From contig JAKVAY010000040.1 in assembly GCA_022447185.1 (NCBI GenBank), positions 69,084-133,083 of the forward strand: a stretch of 64,000 nucleotides of DNA, given 5' to 3'. This document shows, in pieces, positions 53,365-62,163 of this stretch (positions are counted from its first letter, which is position 1; each line of letters starts with the position of its first letter). The notes beneath the pieces are model-generated. The model searched no databases and was not told the origin of the DNA. It was given only the letters and a program-made list of their open reading frames with translations. Made by a program: the position numbers and the translations under genes. This DNA comes from Fuerstiella sp. Its GTDB lineage: Bacteria; Planctomycetota; Planctomycetia; Planctomycetales; Planctomycetaceae.

Positions 53365-54765
53365 TCACCCGTCGTGACGAGATTTAGGGATTCCCACACT
53401 CTCTTCGGGCAGCGTCAGTCGTACGCGAACGGCGCGCCCGTTGGAGGCATCGAGTACATCTGCCTGCACGGCTCCCATTCGCACACTCTGACCTTCTTCC
53501 ACGATCTCCTGCGCGTAGTGCATGAGTAATCCGGACAACGTGTCAGCCTCCGGTGCTGAAAACGTGACGTTCAGCCGTTCCTCCAGATCTTCAATGGGAG
53601 TACTGCCCATGACGACAAACTGGCCGGGACCATCCGGAACGATCTCAGGATCTTCAATATCGAACTCATCAGCAACGTCACCAACAATTTGCTCCATCAC
53701 GTTTTCCAGGGTCACAATCCCAATCACGGTCCCATACTCATCGATCACAAATGCCATCAACTGGTGTGTACCCTGAAAATGCCGCAGCAGCTTGCCGACC
53801 GGCAAACTGTCCGGAACTTTTCGAGGAGGTCGAGCGATCGTACGAAAGTCAAATTGGTCGTCGATCTGTTCCTGTAACAAATCCTTGATATGCAGGATTC
53901 CCACGACGTCATCGAGCGAACCGTCGCAAACCGGGTAACGGGTGTGACGGGTGCGACGGATCATGGCCATCATTTCTGGAACGGGTTCCGACACATCGAC
54001 AAAGGCGACGTCGTGTCGGGGCAGCATAATTCTGCGACAGACAAGGTCATCGAATTCAAAGATGGCATCGATGAGCGTCTGTTCGTTGCGAGTGAGCTCG
54101 CCATGAATGTGAGCCTGATGCACCAGGGCTCTGATTTCTGTTTCGGTGAAGGTCTCCCCATGAGCATCCGCCTGACTGAGTCCGACCATGTTCAGCAACC
54201 ACGTCGTTGTCACACTCAGCGCCGACATCAACGGATACGAAATCAGGAAGAAAATTTTCATCGGAACCGCACACCACAACAACATCTTTTCCGGTTCACG
54301 GATTGCGAAGATCTTTGGCGCCTGTTCGCCAATCACAAGGTGCAGAGCGGTGATAACGGTGAACGCCGCGATAAAGGAAATCACCTCCTGAATTTTTGGA
54401 TTAGTGATACTGACAAATTCAAGAACAGGAACAACGAGTTTCGCAAACGCCGGTTCGCCAACCCAGCCCAGCGCCAGCGACGCCATGGTGATACCCAGTT
54501 GTCCCGCCGACAGCGACTGTTCCAGACGACTGGCCAGCCACTTGGCAGTGGGAGCGAACCGCCGGCCTTCGTTCACCATGTCATCGATTCGGCTGGGGCG
54601 AATCTTCACCAATGCGAATTCGGCGGCAACGAAAAAACCGTTGGCAATGACAAGTGCTGCCGCAACAGCAAGAAGCGTGAACGTCGTTGCCCAGCTAACA
54701 GCAATGAATTCCGATTCAGCGAGTAAGTTCAGACGAACGACGTTGGAACTGAGCCAGAGAGGCAT
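53365..54765 (-). CDS. CNNM/CorC-type membrane protein with CBS and CorC_HlyC domains
   Basis: 466 residues from ATG at 54765, supported by AAGGG seven bases upstream. There is a DUF21 membrane domain (about 25-220, with NGFFVAAEFALVKIRPSRID and three to four spans). Paired CBS domains follow (about 230-355), with VCRRIMLPRHDVAFVDVSEP and HTRYPVCDGSLDDVVGILH. A CorC_HlyC domain with VMGSTPIEDLEERLNV closes the protein. Families of this type move or sense magnesium or cobalt and are often called hemolysin-like. The segment MEQIVGDVADEFD at the start of the last domain is typical. The G9 tract described at 54800-54808 stands before the start. Confidence 0.92.
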   Translation of the reverse strand: MPLWLSSNVVRLNLLAESEFIAVSWATTFTLLAVAAALVIANGFFVAAEFALVKIRPSRIDDMVNEGRRFAPTAKWLASRLEQSLSAGQLGITMASLALGWVGEPAFAKLVVPVLEFVSITNPKIQEVISFIAAFTVITALHLVIGEQAPKIFAIREPEKMLLWCAVPMKIFFLISYPLMSALSVTTTWLLNMVGLSQADAHGETFTETEIRALVHQAHIHGELTRNEQTLIDAIFEFDDLVCRRIMLPRHDVAFVDVSEPVPEMMAMIRRTRHTRYPVCDGSLDDVVGILHIKDLLQEQIDDQFDFRTIARPPRKVPDSLPVGKLLRHFQGTHQLMAFVIDEYGTVIGIVTLENVMEQIVGDVADEFDIEDPEIVPDGPGQFVVMGSTPIEDLEERLNVTFSAPEADTLSGLLMHYAQEIVEEGQSVRMGAVQADVLDASNGRAVRVRLTLPEESVGIPKSRHDG

Positions 54766-54799
54766 CACGGGTCCCTTGAGCATTACTGCTGAGCAAATC

Positions 54800-54808
54800 G
54801 GGGGGGGG
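54800..54808. repeat. Homopolymer tract of nine G before the CNNM-type gene
   Basis: Nine G on the plus strand (nine C on the coding strand) begin 35 bp before the start codon at 54765. Slippage here would change the spacing in the leader or promoter. Confidence 0.95.
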
Positions 54809-54839
54809 AGATCCTAGAAGCTTACGAAAGTCAATTGTG

Positions 54840-55070
54840 TTACCTGCGCCGCCGAAATCCCGTCCAGACGACACCACTCGCGAATCCGATAAGCAGCGTC
54901 GCTAACAACAGAGCAGCACGCGGCATCTCGATTGTCCACAATAATAACTGCGTCTCCACGTTAGCAGTATTCTGGAAAATCATAATCACAGCCAACAGAC
55001 CAATTCCAATAAATGCGTAGAGGCGTATCTTTTGATAAAGACTTCTGCCACCGGAGTAATGTTCGGCCAC
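54840..55070 (-). CDS. LapA-domain (DUF1049) small membrane protein
   Basis: 76 residues with two membrane segments (YAFIGIGLLAVIMIFQNTA and AALLLATLLIGFASGVVW) and the short motif NTANVETQLLLWTIEMP between them, the layout of LapA/YciS-type proteins. In Escherichia coli LapA works with LapB in lipopolysaccharide assembly control, but family members in other phyla are uncharacterised. The C-terminus is basic (GFRRRR). It lies upstream of the CNNM-type gene with a 74-bp spacer. Confidence 0.75.
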   Translation of the reverse strand: MAEHYSGGRSLYQKIRLYAFIGIGLLAVIMIFQNTANVETQLLLWTIEMPRAALLLATLLIGFASGVVWTGFRRRR

Positions 55071-55284
55071 GAGGACACCTCTGGTGAACGAAAATGGAGC
55101 TGGCTGGCTGCATTGTTCCCGATATGTTTATCCAGTTCCAGCCAGCGGACACTGGTAATTCGAATGCTCTGATAGTGCAAATCCGAATGCCCGATCTCAG
55201 GGACATTTTGTGACACTGATCTCAATCCATCTGCGCGTCCTCGATCATATTCGGTATCTGGCCGAAGCAAACGCAGAAAAAAAC

Positions 55285-56037
55285 TCACTGACGCAGTCGT
55301 TCCAGATTCGCGTCCATGGCCTGCAGAACTGCAAGAGAGTCTGCTCCGAGCGCTGTAAAACGAAACCCAAGTTCCTTGTGTTGCTGTTCAAATCCTGGCT
55401 TGGTCAGAATGCCTGGCGTCTTGTTGTGATCGCTGCACGATTTGACAACTTTGCTGAGCGCATCGACAAACTTTGGCTGACTGAAGTCACCAGGGCAGCC
55501 CAAATTGACTGACAGATCCAACGGTCCAACAAACAGGACATCGACGCCATCGATTGCCGCAATGTCGGAGGATGCATCGACTGCTTCCGGTGTTTCGATC
55601 TGCACCACCACCAGACTTTTGTCGTTGGCCTGCTCGAAATATGGCTTCCAGTCACGCCCGAATGCCGTTGCTCGGATTGCGCCAGCGACTCCCCGAGTTC
55701 CCATTGGAGGATACTTGATGCAGTCAACAGCACGTTTTGCTTCTTCAACCGAACTCACGTAGGGAAACATGATTCCGGCAGCGCCGCTGTCCATCACAAA
55801 TTTCACCGTGTCCGGATCGACGGAACGAATCCGAACGATCGGCGCCGCGCTGGATCCTCGACACGCCAGCAGCATGCTGCGCAAATCAGCAACTGAACCA
55901 GATCCGTGTTCCAAATCGAGTAGCAACCAGTCAAATCCGGTGTCAGCAGCGATTTCGACGCTTGTTGCCGATCCAAGGTTCAGAAATGTTCCTGCCATCA
56001 GTTGTGTACGCAGTTTGTTTCGATCAATCCACAGCAT
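55285..56037 (-). CDS. HpcH/HpaI-type class II aldolase
   Basis: 250 residues from ATG at 56037. It has the TIM-barrel features of 2-dehydro-3-deoxy-glucarate/4-hydroxy-2-oxo-heptanedioate aldolases: DLEHG (H44), IVRIRS (R69), the metal glutamate in QIETPEAV (E148) and the aspartate in GPLDLS (D174). It splits a hydroxy-oxo acid into pyruvate and an aldehyde. A longer in-frame reading from 56310 has no conserved residues and is rejected. There is no sugar-acid gene directly next to it, but galactonate-dehydratase-like and uronate-isomerase-like genes elsewhere in the window could feed such an aldolase. Confidence 0.92.
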   Translation of the reverse strand: MLWIDRNKLRTQLMAGTFLNLGSATSVEIAADTGFDWLLLDLEHGSGSVADLRSMLLACRGSSAAPIVRIRSVDPDTVKFVMDSGAAGIMFPYVSSVEEAKRAVDCIKYPPMGTRGVAGAIRATAFGRDWKPYFEQANDKSLVVVQIETPEAVDASSDIAAIDGVDVLFVGPLDLSVNLGCPGDFSQPKFVDALSKVVKSCSDHNKTPGILTKPGFEQQHKELGFRFTALGADSLAVLQAMDANLERLRQ

Positions 56038-56339
56038 TGAGATTCTCACCAATGAGTCGTTCAGAAGCCCACAGGACTGTAGTCCGTATTCCGATGACGT
56101 TCTACTGACACAAATGTGATCTTGGCAGCATCTTGCCAACGCTGGCACGACGGAGTATTGGTGTCGGGAATGAACTGTAAATGGATGCTGACTGGGCTGA
56201 TCGCTTAAGAGCCCACCACAGTGCAATCGGTCAATGTGGGATTCAGCAAACAAATGCGGATAGAATTCATGTTTGACAATCAGACAACGATAATTGAACA
56301 GCCAGATCATCGACCGTTTCGAAATCCAGCGATGCCGAT
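56038..56339. other. Spacer upstream of the aldolase gene
   Basis: 302 bp without a convincing gene. The in-frame extension of the aldolase at 56038-56310 is open by chance and carries no family residues. Confidence 0.5.
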
Positions 56340-56585
56340 TTATCGATGTCGCATACGGTCTCGAAGCCAGTCAGCCTCTGCCGTCAACCAGTCCCTGCCC
56401 GCACGAACGAGACACGCTGATGAACTGCCTCGGTTCCGTGGCCGGACTTGATCGATTCTGGAAATTGCATCCCGAAACAAACAGATGGCCTCACCCCCAG
56501 CAGTGAACGCACGACGTTCACAACGTGTTGATTGTATGCCTCGTTCGACGTGTCTTTGTTTCAGAATTTTTTCGAATCCGTGCAT
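56340..56585 (-). CDS. Possible small hypothetical protein, 81 residues
   Basis: A frame from ATG at 56585 gives a basic, helical product (EKILKQRHVERGIQ, then ACLVRAGRDWLTAEADWLRD). Codon use is near that of neighbours. There is no Shine-Dalgarno and no family that I recognise. It is divergent from the YiiX-like gene, leaving 78 bp for promoters. Confidence 0.33.
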   Translation of the reverse strand: MHGFEKILKQRHVERGIQSTRCERRAFTAGGEAICLFRDAISRIDQVRPRNRGSSSACLVRAGRDWLTAEADWLRDRMRHR

Positions 56586-56663
56586 GATACTCAATCATCG
56601 ATTCTACGCTGGGGCAGTGCAACGAGTTCGCATGTTTGTGACATCTGAAGCCTGAAACTGGTT

Positions 56664-58049
56664 ATGCAAACAAAATTTTCTGAATCAACTGTCGGCGGTG
56701 CACGAACGGTCATCGACATTACTGTTCATTTTGAGCACCTCAAGCGGGCCGCTGCATCACTTTTTGAAAAAGGTTCAGCTGGCCAACGCGGTTATTTCAC
56801 TCCTTCCGAAGATGAAAACGTCCGACAACTGCTTGTGTCCTACTGGCAGTCACGAAATGCTCTGATTGAACTTGTGGTGACGATGCACCGAACATCCGAG
56901 TTAACGGAAACTACCAAGACAATAAGCAGCGAGCAGCGGGCGGCAGGTTTTCTGGTTGCCTGGACCGGAGCGCTGGTACTTGTCGACGCAGCCCGGTTTC
57001 TTAGAGATAACTGCAGGGACCGTCCCGCGATCCTGAAAAAATTGAACGAAGCGGAACCGTCCTTCGGAATTGCACCCGGGACTTACGACCGGATTCAGTC
57101 TTCACTCACAAGCCCTGTCCATGCGTGGCACCTGTACCACGCACGAGAGTACTGGAAGACAAACAGGAACGTGCTGGCCAAAATTACCCATGATACGGAA
57201 CTGGAACCTCTTGTCGAAATATCCCGACGTATGCAGACAGTGCTTGACGTCGACATTCAGGAATATGCGATCAGTCGTTTAAGGACGCGCGCCCGGCAGG
57301 CAAAAACAGCCGGACGTGACCTGATGGCACGCGCGCTTTTTGGTCTGCAAAAAGCTGTCTCGAGTTTGGTTTCCGGAAAGTACACACACCTCGGACATCA
57401 GCCCCGACTGCCTCCGGACATCGTCAAAAAACTTCGACAATTGATTCAGCCTGGCGACATTTTCGTTAACCGAAAAGAGTACGCTGTCACGAACTATTTC
57501 CTGCCAGGGTTCTGGCCGCATGCGGCTTTTTATATTGGACAGACAAATCAGCTTGATCAGATGGGCTTCGCGAGCCATCCTCATGGCAAGCCTCGCTGGC
57601 AGCATATTTTGACATGCGACCGGTGCGATTCCGGCAGGGTTGTTGAAGCACTCAAAGACGGCGTCAGAATTCGGTCACTGTCGTCACCTTTTGCGGCCGA
57701 CGCCGTGACTGTAATCCGTCCGAATTTACCAAATGATCTCATCACTGAGGCCATTGCCCGTGCGCTGTTTCACGATGGCAAACCGTATGATTTTGATTTT
57801 GATTTGACACGTTCTGATCGACTGGTCTGTACCGAAGTCGTTTATCGTTCATTCGAAGGTCTGGCCGGGATCCGGTTTCCGTTAACACAGCGAGCCGGTC
57901 GGATGACGCTGTCAGCCCAGGATCTGCTTCAGATGGCTTTGAACCGCCGGCATTTCGATATCATTGCGGTTTATGCTCCGAATTATGCCCCCGCGCTGAC
58001 CACCGGCTCTGCCGCAGCAGACGTTTTGCAAACTACGCTCACAGATTGA
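56664..58049 (+). CDS. YiiX/NlpC-P60-like cysteine hydrolase with extra N-terminal domain
   Basis: 461 residues. The C-terminal half (about 255-445) is a permuted papain-like fold of the YiiX/DUF830 family: LIQPGDIFVNRKEYAV, then the histidine in GFWPHAAFYIG (H286) and the cysteine in RLVCTEVVYRS (C389). These form the expected His/Cys pair. The N-terminal 250 residues are helical and not related to a family that I know. There is no signal peptide, so the protein is probably cytoplasmic or associated with a membrane through its N-terminal part. Family members act as amidases on peptidoglycan or lipid substrates, or on protein-linked lipids. Confidence 0.8.
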   Translation: MQTKFSESTVGGARTVIDITVHFEHLKRAAASLFEKGSAGQRGYFTPSEDENVRQLLVSYWQSRNALIELVVTMHRTSELTETTKTISSEQRAAGFLVAWTGALVLVDAARFLRDNCRDRPAILKKLNEAEPSFGIAPGTYDRIQSSLTSPVHAWHLYHAREYWKTNRNVLAKITHDTELEPLVEISRRMQTVLDVDIQEYAISRLRTRARQAKTAGRDLMARALFGLQKAVSSLVSGKYTHLGHQPRLPPDIVKKLRQLIQPGDIFVNRKEYAVTNYFLPGFWPHAAFYIGQTNQLDQMGFASHPHGKPRWQHILTCDRCDSGRVVEALKDGVRIRSLSSPFAADAVTVIRPNLPNDLITEAIARALFHDGKPYDFDFDLTRSDRLVCTEVVYRSFEGLAGIRFPLTQRAGRMTLSAQDLLQMALNRRHFDIIAVYAPNYAPALTTGSAAADVLQTTLTD

Positions 58050-58253
58050 GTCCGTCCGGGACACTGTCGTATTCGAATGCCGAAGTGGCGAACGTATTGA
58101 CGGGGAAATGACGATGTGAGCGTCTCCTTTCACTCACATACAATGGCACCTCCCCCCCAATCCGTCAGCTTTGGAGACGACTTGTAGTAACGGCCTATGT
58201 CCGACGTGATTCCCGCACCAGCCGACAGCGCGACTCTGTCTTGTGAATTACCG

Positions 58254-59570
58254 TCAAGGCAGTGTTTCGGTCCATCCCCTCCGAATACATCCGGCATCAA
58301 ACACTGGTGCGCGGGGAAACCGGTGAATCGCTTTCGAAAAGCGAACCGGAAATCTGCACTCGGGATTATTGCGCAGGCCCGGTAATGACCCCACATGGAC
58401 CTCGCGAGATTCGGTCGTCATCCATATCGGATCCCGTGGCAGATCTTCACGGAGTTCCAGGGGCAGGTAGTCCGGACACCGTGGGATTCCCTCTTGTCGT
58501 TGTCTCCGTGACTCCACTGCAGGATCCCAATGACAGTCGATGCGCAGGTTTCGCAGTTCGAAAGTGTAATAGCTGTTGTAATGCTGATGAATGCCGACCG
58601 AATAACATCCGGGAGGTACCCGCACAATCGCATATCGATCATGATACCCGACACGTACTTCGAACTTGTCGTCATCAGAAACGTCAAAACGTACATTTCT
58701 TCCCGGAGCGGGGCCGACCAGCAGCACTCCGTCGGGCACCCTCAGCAATGGCCACTTACCGCTGGCAATAACGACCTCCCGTTCAGGCAAAGTCAACGAC
58801 TCTTCCAGCAACACCGTGAAGCCGGCTATTTCTTCGACCTCCATCTCAAAGAACCAGCCATCGTGTAACTGCTCCACCGTCTCACGTCCATCCATTGCCT
58901 GAAATATGGCAGACGTCAAAGTCCACCGTGTCGGATCGTCATTCGCGATGTCGTAAGCACGACGCGGCATCGGCGGAGGCCAGCCCTTGCGTGCATATCG
59001 CAGGTAACGTCCGACAGTCTCACAGGACCAATTGGTCCCTTTGGCAGCCTTGCGGAATGGAACCACAGCTTCAGGCGGCAACTGCCCGGAATGGTCGGCA
59101 TTAATACACAGACACAAGTCGGGGTGCCTGACCAGTGCCTGCGCAGCCCCCTCAGACAGACTTGTCAATCCATCCAGAGACAGCGGGCCGCGATGTTTGC
59201 TTAGGGCATCCGCAGTACGATTCGATATCTGCGTCAGCTTATTAAGCTGTAACTCACCTGTGTAAGTGCTCAGAACCTCCGCCACAGATTCTGTGATGTC
59301 GGGCAGAGCGTTGAGAGACAGGCCCCGACCTTCAAACGCGATTAACTCGCATGCAGTGTCTTCGGTTAATTCAGTCAATCCGTCGAGACACAGCCATTCA
59401 CATTTCGTCCCAGCGATGATTTTCGCTGCCGCTGCCTCCGCCTGAAAATACAGGCTAAGCTGGATGGACCGGGGATCCGTCGCAAATTTGCGGGCGTCCC
59501 CTATTGGCAACATGCTTTCGATGCTTTCATCCATCTGTATTTCATCCGGAATGATTGATTGATATTTCAT
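58254..59570 (-). CDS. Protein with leucine-rich-like repeats and unknown C-terminal domain
   Basis: 438 residues. The region about 55-165 has about four units of 22-24 residues of the type LxLxGLxxLxxxxAxxLxxxxG, for example LCLDGLTELTEDTACELIA and LSLDGLTSLSEGAAQALVR. This repeat type occurs in planctomycete and verrucomicrobial proteins. A segment at about 170-235 has CETVGRYLRYARKG. The C-terminal region (about 240-438) is beta-rich with TVLLEESLTLPEREVVIASG and YSVGIHQHYNSYYTFELRN. There is no leader or membrane span. I cannot assign a function; a binding scaffold is likely. It is convergent with the YiiX-like gene. Confidence 0.7.
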   Translation of the reverse strand: MKYQSIIPDEIQMDESIESMLPIGDARKFATDPRSIQLSLYFQAEAAAAKIIAGTKCEWLCLDGLTELTEDTACELIAFEGRGLSLNALPDITESVAEVLSTYTGELQLNKLTQISNRTADALSKHRGPLSLDGLTSLSEGAAQALVRHPDLCLCINADHSGQLPPEAVVPFRKAAKGTNWSCETVGRYLRYARKGWPPPMPRRAYDIANDDPTRWTLTSAIFQAMDGRETVEQLHDGWFFEMEVEEIAGFTVLLEESLTLPEREVVIASGKWPLLRVPDGVLLVGPAPGRNVRFDVSDDDKFEVRVGYHDRYAIVRVPPGCYSVGIHQHYNSYYTFELRNLRIDCHWDPAVESRRQRQEGIPRCPDYLPLELREDLPRDPIWMTTESREVHVGSLPGLRNNPECRFPVRFSKAIHRFPRAPVFDAGCIRRGWTETLP

Positions 59571-59964
59571 TTTTACGCAACAAGTCAGTCCTCTCTGACA
59601 GTGAACACGGATTACCCGAAAACGTCACTCCTGTGTTTTCAGCAGCGTTGAAACACGGCCGGTTTTAGCTCTCTGTTATTTGTCAACAACAGTACATGAA
59701 GGATGTGTCTTCAGACAGGCCTCTCAATCTAAAACGCTCAGACAGCAATGTTGGAATACCTTCCTTAAAAGAAGTCAGTCGCCAAAGAAGTGCCCAGTGT
59801 GTCGTTTGTTCCTTTCAGCACTCATATGTGACGAAACGACGACAGATTGTTTCAAAACCGTTTCAGCAAGAACTGACAGTCACTGAAACCCAAAGAAAAA
59901 TGCACACTGCCCAACCTTATGGAAGGGTTTAAAACAACCTGTCGTGACTTAAAAATTATTTCGC
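59571..59964. other. Spacer with one weak frame
   Basis: 394 bp between two minus-strand genes. A plus-strand frame at 59696-59932 has a CVVC pair, but its codons (many AGA, AGG) differ from neighbours, so it is not called. The promoter of the repeat-protein gene should lie here. Confidence 0.45.
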
Positions 59965-60387
59965 TTATGGGTTCGGAGGAGACGTGGCAATCAGAACAAC
60001 CAGCATTTCGGTTCCCGTGTTTTCGATGCCGTGGACACACCATGGTGGCAAATAGACAAAATCCCCTTTCTTCACCTCTCGCTGATAATTGGCGAAGGTC
60101 ATTCGACCACTCCCTTCCTGGATCACATAAGTTTCTTCGGTTTCGTGTGACCCTGGTTCCAAAACAACGTGTGGGGGAATGTAAAAGAGAACCAGTCCCA
60201 TATTGGTTGCCGGTGCTTTGGGATTGACCGGATGAACCACGCGGACACCAACTCCATGACAGCCGGGGTACACGACCGGCACTCCGTCCTGCACGTTAAC
60301 GATCATGGGGTCTGGCGGATTTTCCGGCTTCGGAATCGCGGGTGGTTCGTCTCCCTGATACCCCTTAAATGTGGTGATCTTAGCCAC
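59965..60387 (-). CDS. Small single-domain cupin protein
   Basis: 140 residues from a GTG at 60387 with AAGGA six bases upstream. The cupin core starts near VLFYIPPHVVLEPGSHETEE, where the usual histidine and glutamate ligands appear (GSHETEE), and ends with GDFVYLPPWCVHGIENTG (second histidine). So it probably binds a metal and could be an oxygenase, isomerase or epimerase-like enzyme; this cannot be chosen from sequence. The N-terminal 50 residues (proline-rich, GDEPPAIPKPENPPDPM) are outside the cupin. It is the only gene of its transcript. Confidence 0.85.
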   Translation of the reverse strand: MAKITTFKGYQGDEPPAIPKPENPPDPMIVNVQDGVPVVYPGCHGVGVRVVHPVNPKAPATNMGLVLFYIPPHVVLEPGSHETEETYVIQEGSGRMTFANYQREVKKGDFVYLPPWCVHGIENTGTEMLVVLIATSPPNP

Positions 60388-60747
60388 GTGTTTTCCTTGA
60401 TGAATAAAGAACGATAAGGATGAGTGAACTTAAAACTTTCGACCAGGTCGTTCCACGATTCAGATTGGTTCAGTAACAAACCAGAATTTCCCGTATGGAA
60501 TCTGCGACGACCTTGACGATCGGCAACCCATCCAGTGTATCTTCTGTGTGGCAGGTTTCACACTTGCTGCCATTTCTGCACCCAGACAGATGTCCACCGA
60601 TTGCCCTCACCCATTCGTGCGGGGCGCACCAATGACTGGACAGACGGCGGATGCGCTTTACCTGCCTAAGATCTGCTCTCAAACAGTCAGAGCGTGTGAC
60701 AGTGTTTAACCTGAAGCCGTCTTCAGAAATCCAAAGAGGAGTTTGTA
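60388..60747. other. Spacer upstream of the dehydratase-like gene
   Basis: 360 bp between divergent genes; the middle part is the possible small ORF at 60470-60682. The last 50 bp carry the AGAGGAG site of the next gene. No RNA gene or terminator is seen. Confidence 0.5.
60470..60682 (-). CDS. Possible small protein with a CxxCH pair
   Basis: A frame with a TTG at 60682 gives about 70 residues: RRLSSHWCAPHEWVRAIGGH, then GSKCETCHTEDTLDGL and VKVVADSIREILVCY. CETCH could be a heme c motif, but there is no signal peptide, and CxxC with neighbouring Cys/His could equally bind zinc. The frame stays open upstream without an ATG and without a site. It may be a decayed or oddly started gene. The codon pattern is coding-like. 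Confidence 0.35.
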   Translation of the reverse strand: MRADLRQVKRIRRLSSHWCAPHEWVRAIGGHLSGCRNGSKCETCHTEDTLDGLPIVKVVADSIREILVCY

Positions 60748-61983
60748 ATGCACCGTCGTGAGTTCATCAGAAATCTGGGGATCATCTTCGGGGGTATTCC
60801 GTTCTGGAATGGTCTGCTGACCAACGAACTTTCGGCAAAGCTGCCGAAGAATATCAGGATCACCGATGTAAAATGCTGGGGCGTGGGGATCGAAGCAAAT
60901 CAGGTGTTCATGAAGATCTACACGAACGTCGGAGTGACGGGACTTGGTGAAGCTTCCGTTCACCGCAAAACGGGCACAGCACTCGCAGCGTGCAGAGAAC
61001 TGCGGGACGTTCTCGTCGGACACGACCCAACTCGTATCGAATTCCTGTGGCAGGGCATGTATCGCTGGCCGCGATGGCGAGGCGGACCAGTCCTCAACAC
61101 CGCCATCAGCGCAGCCGAAATTGCTCTGTGGGATATCCTTGGAAAACTCCTCGACGTGCCCATTTACAGACTTCTTGGCGGAGCTGCCAGAGAAAAGATC
61201 CGACTCTATGTCCATGGAACCGGCAGGGAAGCCGTCCGAAATGCGAAATCAAAAGGCTACACAGCGATCAAGACAGGTCCACCTCTGCGTATGGAAAATG
61301 GACGGGCACAGTTTCCGTGGAACGTGAAAACAGCAGCGGATACCTTTGCCGAAATGCGGGATGAAGCCGGCCCCGACTTCGATATTGCCACTGACGCACA
61401 TACAAAGTTGACACCGGTGCAGGCACTGGAGTATGCAAACGCGATTGAGGAGTTTCGCCCCCTGTGGCTCGAAGAACCAATCAACATCGAATTCAACGAC
61501 GCACTCCAGTGGCTGGGAGAACGAACGACGGTGCCGCTGGCAACTGGCGAGCGGCATTTCACCAAATTCGACTTCGAGGATATTATCAGTCGTCATCTGG
61601 TCTCTTTCGTGCAGCCTGACGTAATCCAGGCAGGAGGGATCGCTGAAACCAGAAAAATCTGTGCCATGGCGGAGGCCCAGGGCATCGACGTTGCCTTGCA
61701 CAACCCTTCCAGCCTTCCATGCACGCTGGCATCACTTCACATCGACGCCAGTACCACGAACTGCGTCATTCAGGAGTCGAAACACAAATTTGTCGTCCGC
61801 CCTTCAAACTGGGAAAATGATTTGTTCAAAGGTGCACATATCCGTGTGGAGAACGGATTCGCAATGCTGCCCGATAAACCAGGACTGGGTTGCGAATTCG
61901 ATGAGGCAATCGCGGAAAATCACCCGTTCGAACTGGCAAATCCGCAACCCCTTAATGAAGACGGTTCAGTCCGCGACCACTGA
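60748..61983 (+). CDS. Enolase superfamily dehydratase, galactonate-dehydratase-like, with Tat-like leader
   Basis: 411 residues from ATG at 60748 with AGAGGAG six bases upstream. The N-terminus RREFIRNLGIIFGGIPF is a twin-arginine-like leader ending near LSA. The mandelate racemase/muconate lactonising fold follows. Metal ligands are D216 in TDAH, E242 in LEEP and E268 in GERH; further active-site residues are H218 and H318 (ALHNP). Compared from memory with D-galactonate dehydratase (D183, H185, E209, E235, H285), every residue is shifted by 33, which strongly supports a sugar-acid dehydratase. A Tat leader would place this normally cytoplasmic enzyme outside the membrane; planctomycetes often carry such leaders on sugar-acid enzymes. 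The substrate is not proven. Confidence 0.85.
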   Translation: MHRREFIRNLGIIFGGIPFWNGLLTNELSAKLPKNIRITDVKCWGVGIEANQVFMKIYTNVGVTGLGEASVHRKTGTALAACRELRDVLVGHDPTRIEFLWQGMYRWPRWRGGPVLNTAISAAEIALWDILGKLLDVPIYRLLGGAAREKIRLYVHGTGREAVRNAKSKGYTAIKTGPPLRMENGRAQFPWNVKTAADTFAEMRDEAGPDFDIATDAHTKLTPVQALEYANAIEEFRPLWLEEPINIEFNDALQWLGERTTVPLATGERHFTKFDFEDIISRHLVSFVQPDVIQAGGIAETRKICAMAEAQGIDVALHNPSSLPCTLASLHIDASTTNCVIQESKHKFVVRPSNWENDLFKGAHIRVENGFAMLPDKPGLGCEFDEAIAENHPFELANPQPLNEDGSVRDH

Positions 61984-62163
61984 CTTCCTCACTGGGAACT
62001 ATTCGGAGTTGTGTTCTTGATGGTCGATTCCCGGAAATCCCAGGAACCGATCAGACGATTACTTTCAAATTCGCTGACCAAAGACGTCGTTTTGTTGTTC
62101 AAGCGAATCTGGATGTTGTCGTCAGGTTCACACAAGCCAACACGAGAAAGTACGATTGATTCA

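Noticed and set aside
56038..56310. N-terminal extension of the HpaI-type aldolase
   Set aside because: The extra 91 residues carry no family residues and the family starts at the chosen ATG.
58148..58158. Run of seven C near the end of the repeat-protein gene as a phase-variation tract
   Set aside because: It is in a convergent spacer with no start or promoter nearby.
59696..59932. 78-residue plus-strand frame with a CVVC pair
   Set aside because: Its codons are unlike those of neighbours and it has no ribosome site.
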